Source of the DNA: Gramella sp. Hel_I_59
GTDB taxonomy: Bacteria > Bacteroidota > Bacteroidia > Flavobacteriales > Flavobacteriaceae
Reading direction: 5' to 3'
Length of the DNA stretch: 64,000 nucleotides
NCBI RefSeq assembly: GCF_006714895.1
Contig: NZ_VFME01000001.1
Location: 3,372,905 to 3,436,904 of the forward strand
Of this stretch, positions 52,100 through 62,274 are shown piece by piece. Made by a program: the position numbers and the translations under genes. Numbering within the stretch: the stretch's first letter is position 1; the number at the start of each line of letters is the position of its first letter. The notes below the pieces were generated by a model, which saw only the letters and a list, made by a program, of their open reading frames with translations, made no database searches and was not told where the DNA came from.

Positions 52100-55000
52100 G
52101 AGAATTACAGATGAGAATTTAAATCTTAATATGACGATTAATGGAGGTGATAAGAGTATGAAAGCTCTTGGAGACCTTCAATCTTCCTACAGGAAATTAA
52201 AAAACGAAGAGGAGGATTTGCGAAAAGCAAAACAAAAATTAATTGCAGAAGGTAAGAAGGAATCTGATGCTTACGATCAAATCAGGAAGGATCTGGAAAA
52301 AGTAAAGGTCCAAATGAATGAGAATAAGGATAAGCAGGAAGATTACCGTAAAGAAATTGGCCTAGCTTCCCTGAGTGTTAATGAACTTACCAAAAGACAG
52401 AGAGCGCTCAATGCTCAAATGAATGCTGTCTCACCGAAAACAGAAGACTGGAATCAGTGGAATTCTAAATTAAAAGAAACTCAAAAACGTCTTAAAGATG
52501 TTCGAGATGAAATGGGATTAACCAAGGAAGAAATGATGGATTCTTCTGAAGCTGGAGAGCAGCTTATGGTTGCAACATCAGATATTTTTCAAGGTTTACG
52601 AGCGGGTAATCTTCAACAGGCGAATGCCGGCCTTGTGGTGATGCGAAGTAACATGAAAGCACTTACCGCTCAAGCATGGGCTTTTGTCACTACTCCTGTA
52701 GGTGCCACACTTGCAGCGATCGCCATTGCTGTAGGAATGTTTAAAGTATGGCATGATTATAACAAAAATGTACGTAAAGCTGCGATACTTACCGAGCGCC
52801 TAACCAATCTACAAGGCGATGCTGCAGATAAAGCTCGAACTCATGCAAAAGCTTTAGAAGAAACTTTTGGAACAGATTTTAAAGAGACCTTAAAATCAGC
52901 TAAAGCCATTTCAAAAGAGTTTGAAATAGAATTTTCTGAGGCTATGGACAAAATTGAAGCGGGTCTTATTAAAGGCGGTGCTGCTAATGATGAGTATTTT
53001 GATAGCATTCGAGAATATTCAACCTTTTTCGCTCAGGCTGGGTATAGTGCTGAAGAATTTATTAATATCGTTAATACCGGTTTTGATCTGGGGATCTACC
53101 AGGACAAACTTCCTGACGCACTTAAAGAAGCAGATCTCAGTTTAAAGGAGCAAACCAAGTCTACAAGAGATTCATTAGTAAATGCCTTTGGAGCTCCGTT
53201 TACAGATGAGATTTTAGAAAAAGTTCGCTCTGGTGAAATGACTACCAAGGATGCTTTAAAAGCGATCTCTGAGGAATCTGTTCGCACGAATATTAATGTC
53301 CAGCAAAACGCTCAACTTTCCGCTGATATTTTTCGCGGGGCAGGAGAGGACGCTGGGGGAGCTCTTAAGATATTCCAGGCAGTCAACAAATCTTATGAAG
53401 AACAAACAAAGGCTTTAACACCACTAGAACAACAAATTAAGAATGTTGCCGATGCCAACAGAGAACTTGAAGAAGCTCAGGATAGAGCGCTAAAATCTGA
53501 TAAATACATTGCATTTACTAATGAGATCGAAGTAAGCTGGATAAAGTTTAAAACCAGCTTTTTCAATGGTGTAGATGGATTACTTAACGGCTTGTTAGAT
53601 GCAGATACGGCAATAAGAAAATTTTTCTTTCAGACAGTTCAATATACTAAAACAGCATTTTCAGGCGAAGATGCAGACTGGGATAAAATTGGGGCACGAT
53701 TCGACGAAATTGAAAGACGTAGAAGAAAACTTGCAGAGCAGCAACAAAAAGAAGAACAGGAACGCCAAAAAAATGGATCTGGAGTTTCGGGAAATTCAGA
53801 TAGCGGAGATGAATACCAGGCCGAATTAGAAGCTGCTAAAAAAGCCGCTGAAAAACGTGCAGAAGATCTTCGAAAACTTGAAGATGATTTTTACAGGGAA
53901 AGAGAAAATAGGTTAGCAAAATCTAATGAGGCAATGGCAATCCTGGAAAGAGACCGCCAGATTCAGGAAGCTAAGAATGCAGGTGCTAGTCAGGAATTTT
54001 TAAAGCAGATACAGGAAGAGAACCAGATTAAGATTGATGAAGCAAAAAACAAAGATGAAGAAAAAGAACTGGAGAGAATCGCTGCATTTGAAGCGAGAAA
54101 GAAAGCCTTAAAAGATGAGATTGCTCTGAGTAATGCAGAAAGTGATAAAGAAAAAGATCTTTTAGCAGCTGAACAGAAATTTGAGGAAGAAGAGGCGAAG
54201 CTGGAAGCAGAAATAGAGCGTCTGGAACTCGAGGAAACTCAAAAGAATGAGCTCAAAAAAATACTGAAAGAAAAGCAAGAAGCCGAAATAGCAGAGATTG
54301 AAGCGAGATATGATGCCATTAGAGCGAAAGAAGATGAACAGAATAAAGCTGCCCAGCTAAAAAGGGAACAACATTTTGCCAGGGAATCTGCTCGAGCAAC
54401 AGAGACGCTAGAACGTGCAAAATCTGATGCACAGCGGGCAGGTTTACAAATGTTAATGAGTTTTGCCGGTCAAAAATCTGGTGTCTACAAGGCTTTATTT
54501 CTTTTAGAAAAAGGATTGGCAATTAGCGAAATTATAAATAACGGAGCAAAAGGTATTGCTATCGCTAAGGCTAACCACGCTGCAGTTCCAGCAGTAATTC
54601 CTGGAACAATTTTACCTAACCCAACCTGGATGGTTTCCCTTCAAAATATGCTTACCAATGTTGCTTCTGTAAAATTAAATACAGGATTACAGCTGGCAGA
54701 AGTTGGAATGACTACCCTAAAAGGTGTTACTGGATTTGAAAAAGGAAAATATCCAGACTACATGGATGTAACCAGGACAGATGGTAAACGTTTCCGTGCG
54801 AGGAACATGGGAAATGCCGGTACCAGAATTGTAAACGAACCAACTTACTTCCGGGATAATGATTATCTAACGGGTGAAAACGGTACCGAGATGATCATAG
54901 ATAATGCTGTATTCCGTCAACTGGATCCACGTCTTATTAATGAGATCTTATATACCAGGCAGCGAGTAAAAGGTTTTGAAGGTGGAATGTACAAAAATCC

Positions 55001-55193
55001 TGCAGCCGCCGGTATGGGGCAGCAAATGCCAACTTCAGATCCAGAACTAAAAGCCATGCTGCTCAAACTAATGCTAAGGCTGGATGAACCTATAGATGCC
55101 CGTGTAAATTGGGGATATGATGAAGCTGAAAAAGATGCAGAGCTTAAAGGTGAAATAGATAGCAGTAAAAACAACGGTAAAATTACCTCATGA
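52092..55193 (+). CDS. Tail tape measure protein
   Basis: 1,033 residues from ATG 52092 (TTG 52083 also in frame). Long coiled coils at both sides (QSSYRKLKNEEEDLRKAKQKL; AEQKFEEEEAKLEAEIERLELEETQKNELKK) flank a hydrophobic part near residues 195-220 (TPVGATLAAIAIAVGMF), with another apolar stretch late (KGIAIAKANHAAVPAVIPG). Length would set a tail of roughly 150 nm by the usual ratio. It should span the tail tube and help DNA entry. Confidence 0.8.
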   Translation: MGKRITDENLNLNMTINGGDKSMKALGDLQSSYRKLKNEEEDLRKAKQKLIAEGKKESDAYDQIRKDLEKVKVQMNENKDKQEDYRKEIGLASLSVNELTKRQRALNAQMNAVSPKTEDWNQWNSKLKETQKRLKDVRDEMGLTKEEMMDSSEAGEQLMVATSDIFQGLRAGNLQQANAGLVVMRSNMKALTAQAWAFVTTPVGATLAAIAIAVGMFKVWHDYNKNVRKAAILTERLTNLQGDAADKARTHAKALEETFGTDFKETLKSAKAISKEFEIEFSEAMDKIEAGLIKGGAANDEYFDSIREYSTFFAQAGYSAEEFINIVNTGFDLGIYQDKLPDALKEADLSLKEQTKSTRDSLVNAFGAPFTDEILEKVRSGEMTTKDALKAISEESVRTNINVQQNAQLSADIFRGAGEDAGGALKIFQAVNKSYEEQTKALTPLEQQIKNVADANRELEEAQDRALKSDKYIAFTNEIEVSWIKFKTSFFNGVDGLLNGLLDADTAIRKFFFQTVQYTKTAFSGEDADWDKIGARFDEIERRRRKLAEQQQKEEQERQKNGSGVSGNSDSGDEYQAELEAAKKAAEKRAEDLRKLEDDFYRERENRLAKSNEAMAILERDRQIQEAKNAGASQEFLKQIQEENQIKIDEAKNKDEEKELERIAAFEARKKALKDEIALSNAESDKEKDLLAAEQKFEEEEAKLEAEIERLELEETQKNELKKILKEKQEAEIAEIEARYDAIRAKEDEQNKAAQLKREQHFARESARATETLERAKSDAQRAGLQMLMSFAGQKSGVYKALFLLEKGLAISEIINNGAKGIAIAKANHAAVPAVIPGTILPNPTWMVSLQNMLTNVASVKLNTGLQLAEVGMTTLKGVTGFEKGKYPDYMDVTRTDGKRFRARNMGNAGTRIVNEPTYFRDNDYLTGENGTEMIIDNAVFRQLDPRLINEILYTRQRVKGFEGGMYKNPAAAGMGQQMPTSDPELKAMLLKLMLRLDEPIDARVNWGYDEAEKDAELKGEIDSSKNNGKITS

Positions 55194-57292
55194 TAGAATT
55201 ATTACAGTCTCCAGATAAAAACAGGGTCATTGCAGATGGGAATGATACCGAGATATTATTGCAAGCGCGACAGGATCCAGATTATTTTGTGCGCGTAAAA
55301 GTCTTTATAAACGATGCAGCAGAGCCGTTCCTGGAACAAGGTTGGAGTAAAGATGAAAATGGTTTTTGCGAATTCAATTTAAAACATCTGTACCATTCTT
55401 ATTTTATGAATGATACCGAGTGTACCTATACCACTGGATTCCATTCTAAAGAAGGTCTATTCAAGAAAGTCCAGGTAGTGGCAGAAGAGTACCAGATAGG
55501 AGCTTTGGTTCCAGTCGCTAGTCTTGAACTACCGCTATTCTATATTTTGAAAAATCACAGACCGGTACAGTTTAATGATGAATTGGAACTTCAGTTTCTT
55601 GGGCTTCCGCAGGAAAATATTAGCGTAGATAGAAATACCGGTTTTATTTTTCCCTTATACCTGCGCACCAATGAGCTATTAACGGTTTCTGTACGCAATG
55701 AACTCAATGAAGAAATTTATACCGAAGCCCTGGAAAACTTCCCGCTACAGCTCACGCAGTACGAAATCAATTTTCAAGATATAAACATCGCAGGTCTGGA
55801 ATTTATATACGTAAGATTCAGTACTTCTGCAGGTGCCATCCAGAAGAAACTGGTATTTACAGATAAGTCATTATACCCTCCAAAAACTATCTTCTATCTT
55901 AATAATTATGGTTTTTACCTTTCAGCATGCCTGTTTGGTCGCAAGGAAGATATCTCTACACTGTCTCCAAAATCGTATATGCAAAAAGATGGTACCAGGG
56001 TAACGTATGATGTAGAAGATACCAAAGAACTGGAGTTGTATTCTGGCTATGGCTATAAATCGGTAACAGCACTAATTCATGCGATCGCCACGAGCACAGA
56101 TGTAAGAATGCAACTGGAAAATAGCTGGGAACGCGTGGAGAGTACCACCAAGAAAGTAATTCACCAGGTAGACAACCAATATGTATATGGAGACGCTTTA
56201 AGGTTCGACAGGGTAAATATTCCAAGTTTCACCAACAGGAATACGTATGCGATGGTACCGGAAATAATAGATATTGTAGCTACAGGCGACGAGAACGAAT
56301 CTATAGAAATTAGCAAGGCAGCGTTTTTAACGGCCTACACCGCTATTCAACCGGCAACTGTCCTGCAAATTAGGGAAGTACCGGTAAATGGAAAAATAAG
56401 TTTTGTAGACGGTGCCGGCATTAAAGAACTATCAGATCTAGTGGCGAATAATCCGGATATTTTGCCATATAGTATTCCGCTATCAGATTTTGTGAAGTTT
56501 ATCTACGAACCAGACCAGAGAAAAGATGGGCTTCCACTCGACGAGATCGATTTTAAAATGGGAACAGAAGTAATATTGAGTAATACGGCTACCATTAACT
56601 ATAACGTAAATGATATTCCAGATACAGATCTCCCTCCAGAAATTGTAGTAAACACGATCAAATACATTGCCCTGGACAATTCTAATAATGGTACCGGGCA
56701 GATAGACGCGACAGTAAATGTAGCTGAAGGTCACACAGCTACAATACTTTGGGAAGTTTTGGGAGGTGCGCCAATAACTTTTAATGATTCCAGCCTGGAA
56801 GACCCAACGCTGAGTTTAAGCAATGCCCAGGCAGATACTACGTACCAGGTTAAAATTACAGCGACAGACAACGTAAACGGTTTATCCAGTAGCAAAACGG
56901 TAAATGTCAATACAAGTTCTTTCCAGGTAAAAGTGGAGAAAATCAACTATCCCGAACAATCACAAAGTGAACAGGTTGATTTTAAATTTACAGGAGGGCA
57001 GCCCGGCGGACAGATAACATTTAAATTCACGGTACTCATGTACATGATAGTTTTTGGAGGTGCCAGATACGTATTGTATAAATATGGGTTGCCAGATGAA
57101 GCCATAAAATATACGGGTTCTGAGGATATTACTATAGACCTGGATGGGAATGGTGAATACTTACTACCGTGCCAGATTGTAAATGGTGCATTTTCTGAAG
57201 TTTCGGTAGAAGTAGAAATTATCGATGCTGTAGACCCTCAAATTATCGATCCCAACCAATTCAAAGTAACCGAAAAATTCTCAGGAGCATAA
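55190..57292 (+). CDS. Large phage tail protein with Ig/PKD-like domain
   Basis: 700 residues, beta-rich. N-terminal part DKNRVIADGNDTEILLQARQDPDYFVRVKVFINDAAEPF; near residues 490-580 an Ig/PKD-like domain is seen (ATILWEVLGGAPITFNDSS, DTTYQVKITATDNVNGLSS). Likely a distal tail or baseplate protein that may touch the cell surface. Overlaps the tape measure stop by 4 bases. Confidence 0.65.
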   Translation: MIELLQSPDKNRVIADGNDTEILLQARQDPDYFVRVKVFINDAAEPFLEQGWSKDENGFCEFNLKHLYHSYFMNDTECTYTTGFHSKEGLFKKVQVVAEEYQIGALVPVASLELPLFYILKNHRPVQFNDELELQFLGLPQENISVDRNTGFIFPLYLRTNELLTVSVRNELNEEIYTEALENFPLQLTQYEINFQDINIAGLEFIYVRFSTSAGAIQKKLVFTDKSLYPPKTIFYLNNYGFYLSACLFGRKEDISTLSPKSYMQKDGTRVTYDVEDTKELELYSGYGYKSVTALIHAIATSTDVRMQLENSWERVESTTKKVIHQVDNQYVYGDALRFDRVNIPSFTNRNTYAMVPEIIDIVATGDENESIEISKAAFLTAYTAIQPATVLQIREVPVNGKISFVDGAGIKELSDLVANNPDILPYSIPLSDFVKFIYEPDQRKDGLPLDEIDFKMGTEVILSNTATINYNVNDIPDTDLPPEIVVNTIKYIALDNSNNGTGQIDATVNVAEGHTATILWEVLGGAPITFNDSSLEDPTLSLSNAQADTTYQVKITATDNVNGLSSSKTVNVNTSSFQVKVEKINYPEQSQSEQVDFKFTGGQPGGQITFKFTVLMYMIVFGGARYVLYKYGLPDEAIKYTGSEDITIDLDGNGEYLLPCQIVNGAFSEVSVEVEIIDAVDPQIIDPNQFKVTEKFSGA

Positions 57293-59173
57293 ATGAAGTC
57301 ATTCAGAATTATTACCAACGGAGTAGAATTAGATCACGTTCGTGAAGACGCAAAAATTCGCGAAGAAAACAGTTCCTTTTCCGGAGAAATTAAGGTGAAG
57401 CATAATACCAGGCCTTTAAGAATTATAGAGAATAGCAACACGCTTAAAGCGATGGGTGAGTTCGAAATTCATTCTGCAGGGAAACGAAAATATTTTAGAT
57501 CATTGGTGGTAATAGGAGCGATTCGTCAAAACGCTGTAATTACACAACTGGAGAAATTGAATGGATTCAGGAAGTGTGATTTAAAGTTTGGCTCTGAAGT
57601 GAATGAGATCATGGATAAACCGATTGCTTCTTTCTTTCCGAAATTTAGTGTGATTGGTTCACCATTCCCAGAAAATTATAAATCAGAAGCTTCCCAGGAA
57701 TATGGACATCAGCAAGCCTGGGTCAATCATGCAGAATTCATATCTAGAAAAATTTATCCTGAAGTAAAATGGCAACTTCCAGAAATTAGGTATCAGAATA
57801 AATTCGGTACAGATCTCAAAAGTGATGATCCACATTTTTTCTATCGTGGTCAAATTAACGGGCGGGACCTCGAAGGCTTAACGAAGAATTACCTTGTTTC
57901 AAACTCCAAGTATTTTACCGTACACAATAACAATGTCATTGCTCCGCATGTATTTTGGCTTGCTCCTATAGAATACGCTTTCGATTCGCTAGGATATAAA
58001 CTCACCGGTTCGGTTCCGTTTCATCCATTCTTCAAAAGGTTGCTAATGGTTCCAGAGAATGACAATATGGTGAAAATTCCTAGGAAGCCACCAGGTGAGC
58101 CACTGGACATTACTTCAGTTCCCTGGGAGCAGGACTTCGTAAATGGAGTGGTAGATGGTATTCCCTACAGAACCTATGTGAAGAAAATAGAATTTACACC
58201 TGTAAATGCCGGTGAGCATGTATTGCGCTACGATATGTTTATCCAGGGAAATAACTTTCATGGAGTACAAATAGAACAGGCTGGGTTTTTAATTGCAAAT
58301 GATTCTCGACTTTATGGTGGCACCTTAGAAGGAACTTTAAATTTTAACGTAGAAGAACCTGAACAAGATCAGCCGTTCCCAACATATACCTTCATATACC
58401 ACAGCTTTGATAAATTCATTCCTGCCGAATTTGAAATAGGCTGGTACCAGGATCTTAGTGAACTCGATTTCTATGACATGCATCCCACCGTAGATTTCAG
58501 CCGGTATATTCCAGATTGGAATGTAGCAGATTACCTGAATAAATTTGCAACACTGTTCAACCTAAAGATTGATATTGATGATATTGAGAAAAGTATAGCC
58601 ATTAATTTCAATGAAGAAGATTATTTAAAACACGGGAAAGTGGTGCCTATATTTAAAAGTCTTTATATAGCCCAACCTAAAAATATAGAAGCTGAAAGTT
58701 ATTTCCTGAAGTATGCAAATAATACAGACCTGGGAAAATTCCAGGCTAACCATGAGGATGTAGAAAATGATGAGAACACTCAAAAGATCGAAACCGCATT
58801 TAAATATATTCCATGGCGGGTTCGAACTTCTGAAATGTCACAGGAGATCGAAGATAGAGATGGTGTAGGATTAGTACTTTACGATCCCGCCTTTCATCCT
58901 GGTACCGTAATTAGTTTTGAAGGTACCAATTTAAGTATACCTGGAGAAGGAGGAATCTTTGAAAGCTTCCACAAGCGATGGATATTTTTTAAGCTGAACG
59001 CCGCAAATATCACCTTGAAAGGACCCTTCTCTAAAACCGAATTATACCAGATATCGAAATATAAAAAGATCATGGTAGACGGGCAGCTCTACCTGGTAAA
59101 AGCGATTGATTATTCAGAAAATAGCCTTTCCCTTTTTGAAACTGAGCTTGAAGTTGCTTCTGTGAGTTATTAG
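57293..59173 (+). CDS. Phage tail/baseplate protein
   Basis: 626 residues directly after the previous stop. MKSFRIITNGVELDHVREDAKIREENSSFSGEIKVKHNT at the start; the middle has HVFWLAPIEYAFDSLGYKLTGSVPFHPFFKRLLMVPEND and DYLNKFATLFNLKIDIDDIEKSIAINF, resembling phage hub-type proteins. It is the last late gene; the next genes are on the other strand. No terminator is clear in 59174-59298. Confidence 0.6.
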   Translation: MKSFRIITNGVELDHVREDAKIREENSSFSGEIKVKHNTRPLRIIENSNTLKAMGEFEIHSAGKRKYFRSLVVIGAIRQNAVITQLEKLNGFRKCDLKFGSEVNEIMDKPIASFFPKFSVIGSPFPENYKSEASQEYGHQQAWVNHAEFISRKIYPEVKWQLPEIRYQNKFGTDLKSDDPHFFYRGQINGRDLEGLTKNYLVSNSKYFTVHNNNVIAPHVFWLAPIEYAFDSLGYKLTGSVPFHPFFKRLLMVPENDNMVKIPRKPPGEPLDITSVPWEQDFVNGVVDGIPYRTYVKKIEFTPVNAGEHVLRYDMFIQGNNFHGVQIEQAGFLIANDSRLYGGTLEGTLNFNVEEPEQDQPFPTYTFIYHSFDKFIPAEFEIGWYQDLSELDFYDMHPTVDFSRYIPDWNVADYLNKFATLFNLKIDIDDIEKSIAINFNEEDYLKHGKVVPIFKSLYIAQPKNIEAESYFLKYANNTDLGKFQANHEDVENDENTQKIETAFKYIPWRVRTSEMSQEIEDRDGVGLVLYDPAFHPGTVISFEGTNLSIPGEGGIFESFHKRWIFFKLNAANITLKGPFSKTELYQISKYKKIMVDGQLYLVKAIDYSENSLSLFETELEVASVSY

Positions 59174-59298
59174 TATATAATTAATTCTGCCGTTGAAGGA
59201 AAGCTACTTATCGCGAATATTCACTTTCCTTCCAGACTTGCAGATTAACGCCTGTAAAGTCTATAGAGGTAAATTTACCTTTTATCGTCATCCTGAAC

Positions 59299-59445
59299 TT
59301 AATCAGGGTCTTGTTTTATAAAGTATTGGTTGATCAATTTGCCATCTTGAAATAAAAGAACATGAGAAAAAGATTCCTTCTTAGCAGGAAGAACACCTTC
59401 AGGAAGATTTAATGTGATGCCGTCATCATATTTAAATTTCGCCAT
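59299..59445 (-). CDS. 48-residue hypothetical protein
   Basis: ATG 59445 to TAA 59299; MAKFKYDDGITLNLPEGV then AKKESFSHVLLFQDGKLINQYF. It reads like a small folded protein, is preceded 2 bases upstream by the next minus gene, and therefore fits the leftward operon. Confidence 0.5.
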   Translation of the reverse strand: MAKFKYDDGITLNLPEGVLPAKKESFSHVLLFQDGKLINQYFIKQDPD

Positions 59446-59447
59446 AA

Positions 59448-59705
59448 TTAGCTATCTAGTTTTAAGATGACTGATTCTAACAATGGTATTATATCTCTCT
59501 TGTCAGTACCAACTAATGCAGATTTAATATGTTTTAATTGAGAGCATATTTCCCACATTTCTTTATTATCGAAAGCATGGATAGAACATTCTGCTCTAAA
59601 TTTTGGAGCATCAAGTAAAATCAAATCATCACCCACAATGGTGGATTCTATATTACGTAATTCTAATTTAGGATAAAATGCTTCAGCTAATTTTTCGTGA
59701 TGCAA
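59448..59705 (-). CDS. Hypothetical small phage protein
   Basis: 85 residues (MHHEKLAEAFYPKLELRNIESTIVGDDLILLDAPKFRAECSIHAF). Begins inside the end of the previous minus frame and stops 2 bases before the following ATG, so it is part of the leftward operon. No family. Confidence 0.55.
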   Translation of the reverse strand: MHHEKLAEAFYPKLELRNIESTIVGDDLILLDAPKFRAECSIHAFDNKEMWEICSQLKHIKSALVGTDKRDIIPLLESVILKLDS

Positions 59706-59775
59706 ATTCTTTTATTTTTTCTTCTCGTGGAATTTCTTCATGAAAATCTATGTTTAATTGAAAATTGTATTTCAT
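59683..59775 (-). CDS. Possible 30-residue peptide
   Basis: ATG 59775, 2 bases after the stop of the broken gene upstream, to TGA 59683; MKYNFQLNIDFHEEIPREEK. It overlaps the next start by 23 bases. Position is good, length is poor. Confidence 0.35.
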   Translation of the reverse strand: MKYNFQLNIDFHEEIPREEKIKEFASRKIS

Positions 59776-59777
59776 AG

Positions 59778-60408
59778 TTAATTCTTTTGAGTAAAATAAT
59801 ATTGATCACCGCCAATTTTTTCAGAAAATTCCAAAGTGATCCCTTTATACGAAGTCGTTCCCTTCGGGAAATAATACCTGGCGATTTCTGGTAAAATAGC
59901 TTTGAATTTTTCTTCTTTGCCGGGGAACTTTTGAAGGCATTCATCTAAAAACTGTGGCGCAGTTAGGGTCTTAGGAAAAACACCTGGGGGAGTTTTTTAG
60001 AAAACTATCCAGTTCATCCCGAACCTTCATCCAATCACCTGGCGCTTTGCTAGGTTCTATAATTTCAGGCTTTCCCTCTCCAGCTATACAGCCCTTGGTA
60101 ATCTCATCATGATCAAAAATTACGATATCATTTTTGAATGCTGGATAACTTACAACTTTTCCGGGTTCTGCCACCACTTGCTCTTCATCTAATTTAATGG
60201 GTTCCATAGCACCACCAGATAACTGAGAATCTTCAGGACTCAATGCTGTTACCTCAATTTTATCTGAAAGCTTGTAAATTTTTTTACAGTTTCCGCAGGC
60301 AATTTCATAGGCAAAATAACCATCATAGTGATTCGCTTCACCACATGAACACGTAAAGTCCAGGCAGATATCGGTATTTTTAAATTGCATGAATGCTTCC
60401 ATACCCAA
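59778..60408 (-). pseudogene. Zinc-ribbon phage protein split by a one-base frameshift (whole gene)
   Basis: The upper part (60408-59971, 145 residues) starts MGMEAFMQFKNTDICLDFTCSCGEANHYDGYFAYEIACGNCKKIY, a zinc ribbon with Cys pairs, and ends abruptly with SPRCFS. In the +1 frame from about 59996 the sequence stays open to TAA 59778 and reads KTPPGVFPKTLTAPQFLDECLQKFPG and ARYYFPKGTTSYKGITLEFSEKIGG, which is clearly protein-like. Both parts meet at a run of six As (minus strand, 59993-59998) next to five Cs. One base too many, a true mutation or a programmed shift all fit. Confidence 0.65.
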
Positions 60409-60434
60409 ATATAAAAAATTAACCTATAAGTTAA

Positions 60435-60740
60435 TTAACTGGGCTTTGCATGAATATCCTGCATCCTTTTACTCCAGTGCTCATTGGTTTTAAACTTTGT
60501 ATTATGATCATAGAAATAGCCTACACTCTCCCCTTGATCATAAGGTCCGTTGTAGTTCCATTGGATGCTTCTGGTAAGTTTATCCTGGTTTTCCAAAATA
60601 ACACAATCTTCCAGATCTTCCGGATACTTCAAAAAACGCAGTTCAAAAGCTTTCTTTATTTGATCTTCGGTTCCTTCAGGAATTTCCAGTTTCTTTACAA
60701 TGCTTCGGTTAAACCGGGTGCCTATATATGATTTCTCCAT
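60435..60740 (-). CDS. Hypothetical small phage protein next to integrase
   Basis: 101 residues (EKSYIGTRFNRSIVKKLEIPEGTEDQIKKAFELRFLKYPEDLEDC, SIQWNYNGPYDQGESVGYFYDHN). It starts 10 bases after the integrase stop and is probably co-transcribed. It has the position of an excisionase, but no helix-turn-helix is clear. Confidence 0.6.
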   Translation of the reverse strand: MEKSYIGTRFNRSIVKKLEIPEGTEDQIKKAFELRFLKYPEDLEDCVILENQDKLTRSIQWNYNGPYDQGESVGYFYDHNTKFKTNEHWSKRMQDIHAKPS

Positions 60741-60750
60741 CCTTCCTAAT

Positions 60751-62040
60751 TTAAATATCTATTGAGTAAACGTCAGAATGATCTGGAGGTAACGCATAAC
60801 TATATTGCCTGAGGTATTTTTTCACCCCTTCAATAGAACGGTGGCCAGTATGCCCCATTAATTTCGGATAGATTTCATGCTCGGCTAATCCGTCATTTAA
60901 ATAGCTCTGGTAAAGATCCATGATAGCGGTATGCCTGATGCTGTACAAACCGTACTCCCTCCCGAAACCTAGTTTGTTTTTCACTTCAGAAAACCTACGC
61001 CCCATCGTGTCTACTTTGGTCTTCAGCTTTTTCGGTTCCCAGACGCCCGGCTCATTCCAATAAGTGAATACATGGTAATGTCCAGGCTTCCCCTTAATAT
61101 CCAGAGCCTGTATCGCAGGTTTAATCTTTTCAATAATTCTTCTTCTGGACCTGCTTTCAGTTTTAGTTTTTACTTCCAGCAACCAGTCTTCAGTATTAAG
61201 ATCTTGGATGCGCAGTCGTAAAACTTCCCTTGGCCGCAGTAATGCATAAAATATGAGCTGTACAATGGGGATCATATAGGGATCGTCGCTGGACAGCGTC
61301 TTGATCACTTTCACTAATTCTTCCGGAGTAAACGCTTTATTGTTTTGCGGATCCTCATCTTCCAGCGGAATCCCAATAATGAAGTTATCATTAATGAGCC
61401 GCTCATTTTTCATAGTGCTGAAAAGTGCAGAAAGCGAACGTTTATGGTTGTTAATAGAAGTACCGCTTAACGGCTGCTTATCATCTTTGATATACTCAAA
61501 ACGCAGCCAGTCCCAAAACTCATAAAAATGATCGATCCCAAATTGCTTTACATCCATTCCCGAAATTCCGTTTGTAGAGCTCCACTCATTAAACCGGTCC
61601 AGGTGAAACTTATAGCCGTCCACGGTGGGCTGGCTCTTTCCCTTCTTCTTAATGTCGAAGGCATATTGTAGAGCATCTTTTAATGAAACAATTTTCTTTC
61701 GCCTACTACTACCTGAAATGCTTTTGGTTTCCGGGTTCCAGCCTTTCTTTAAAGCTTCGTGATATTGTTCTGCCATTAAATTCCCTGCAGCTTTCCGTTC
61801 TTTGACGGTTTTGAGGTAGTTCAGATTTCTCTTAAATCTAGGTTGGTAATCGAAAGGACCTTCAGGATTTTTACGCCACCAGAAGTAGACATACCAGTAC
61901 TGCCCAGGAGCTACAGAAGGTTTTCCATCTACTTTGGGTGTAAACAATTTTGGTTTAGAGTATCGTTTCTTTGCCACGAATATTTCTAAGCTACTGTGAT
62001 CGTTTCTGTGTACGACTTTTATTGGATCGCTTTTTTTCAT
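60751..62040 (-). CDS. int: Tyrosine recombinase (phage integrase)
   Basis: 429 residues from ATG 62040; the longer frame to 62130 crosses the terminator and the attachment site and is rejected. Arm/core-binding region (LKDALQYAFDIKKKGKSQPTVDGYKFHLDRFNEW, SINNHKRSLSALFSTMKNERLI), then the catalytic domain: first Arg in YALLRPREVLRLR, YSIRHTAIMD (Arg; Tyr instead of the usual first His), LMGHTGHRS, and the nucleophile Tyr in VKKYLRQY. It inserts the phage into tRNA-Leu and lies beside attP, as expected. Confidence 0.92.
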   Translation of the reverse strand: MKKSDPIKVVHRNDHSSLEIFVAKKRYSKPKLFTPKVDGKPSVAPGQYWYVYFWWRKNPEGPFDYQPRFKRNLNYLKTVKERKAAGNLMAEQYHEALKKGWNPETKSISGSSRRKKIVSLKDALQYAFDIKKKGKSQPTVDGYKFHLDRFNEWSSTNGISGMDVKQFGIDHFYEFWDWLRFEYIKDDKQPLSGTSINNHKRSLSALFSTMKNERLINDNFIIGIPLEDEDPQNNKAFTPEELVKVIKTLSSDDPYMIPIVQLIFYALLRPREVLRLRIQDLNTEDWLLEVKTKTESRSRRRIIEKIKPAIQALDIKGKPGHYHVFTYWNEPGVWEPKKLKTKVDTMGRRFSEVKNKLGFGREYGLYSIRHTAIMDLYQSYLNDGLAEHEIYPKLMGHTGHRSIEGVKKYLRQYSYALPPDHSDVYSIDI

Positions 62041-62064
62041 AATGAAAATGGCAGCGAAAAAAAC

Positions 62065-62094
62065 TAAAAAACCCCTGTGTTTGCAGGGGTTTTC
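62065..62094. terminator. Phage-borne terminator next to attP
   Basis: ACCCCTG and CAGGGGT flank 6 bases, with A and T runs on the two sides. It would replace the host terminator for the tRNA-Leu gene rebuilt at the right prophage end. Confidence 0.8.
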
Positions 62095-62101
62095 AAAGTC
62101 T

Positions 62102-62160
62102 AGTACTCGAGGCGGGAATCGAACCCGCACTTCCGAAAAAACTGGATTTTGAATCCTGAC
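62102..62160 (-). other. Internal attachment site (attP-like): phage copy of the tRNA-Leu 3' half
   Basis: Same tRNA 3' half as at 15250, but with T at 62132 and A at 62139 where attL has C and G. To the right comes phage left-end sequence, not a tRNA 5' half, and to the left comes the integrase end of the phage. So phage lies on both sides, as in attP or between tandem prophages. Confidence 0.8.
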
Positions 62161-62274
62161 CCTTGTGCTATTTTCGCTAACCTTTATTGATTATCAATGA
62201 TTTAATATTTAAAATTCAAACTTCATTTTTAAAATCTGTGTACGAGTTTGTTTCCCGAATTTGTGTACTAATCC

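Noticed and set aside
59738..59944. 68-residue minus-strand frame
   Set aside because: A shadow of the protein-like +1 frame of the frameshifted gene; composition is poor.
62040..62130. Longer integrase start in the frame open to 62130
   Set aside because: It would translate the terminator and the tRNA part of the attachment site; ATG 62040 is normal for the family.
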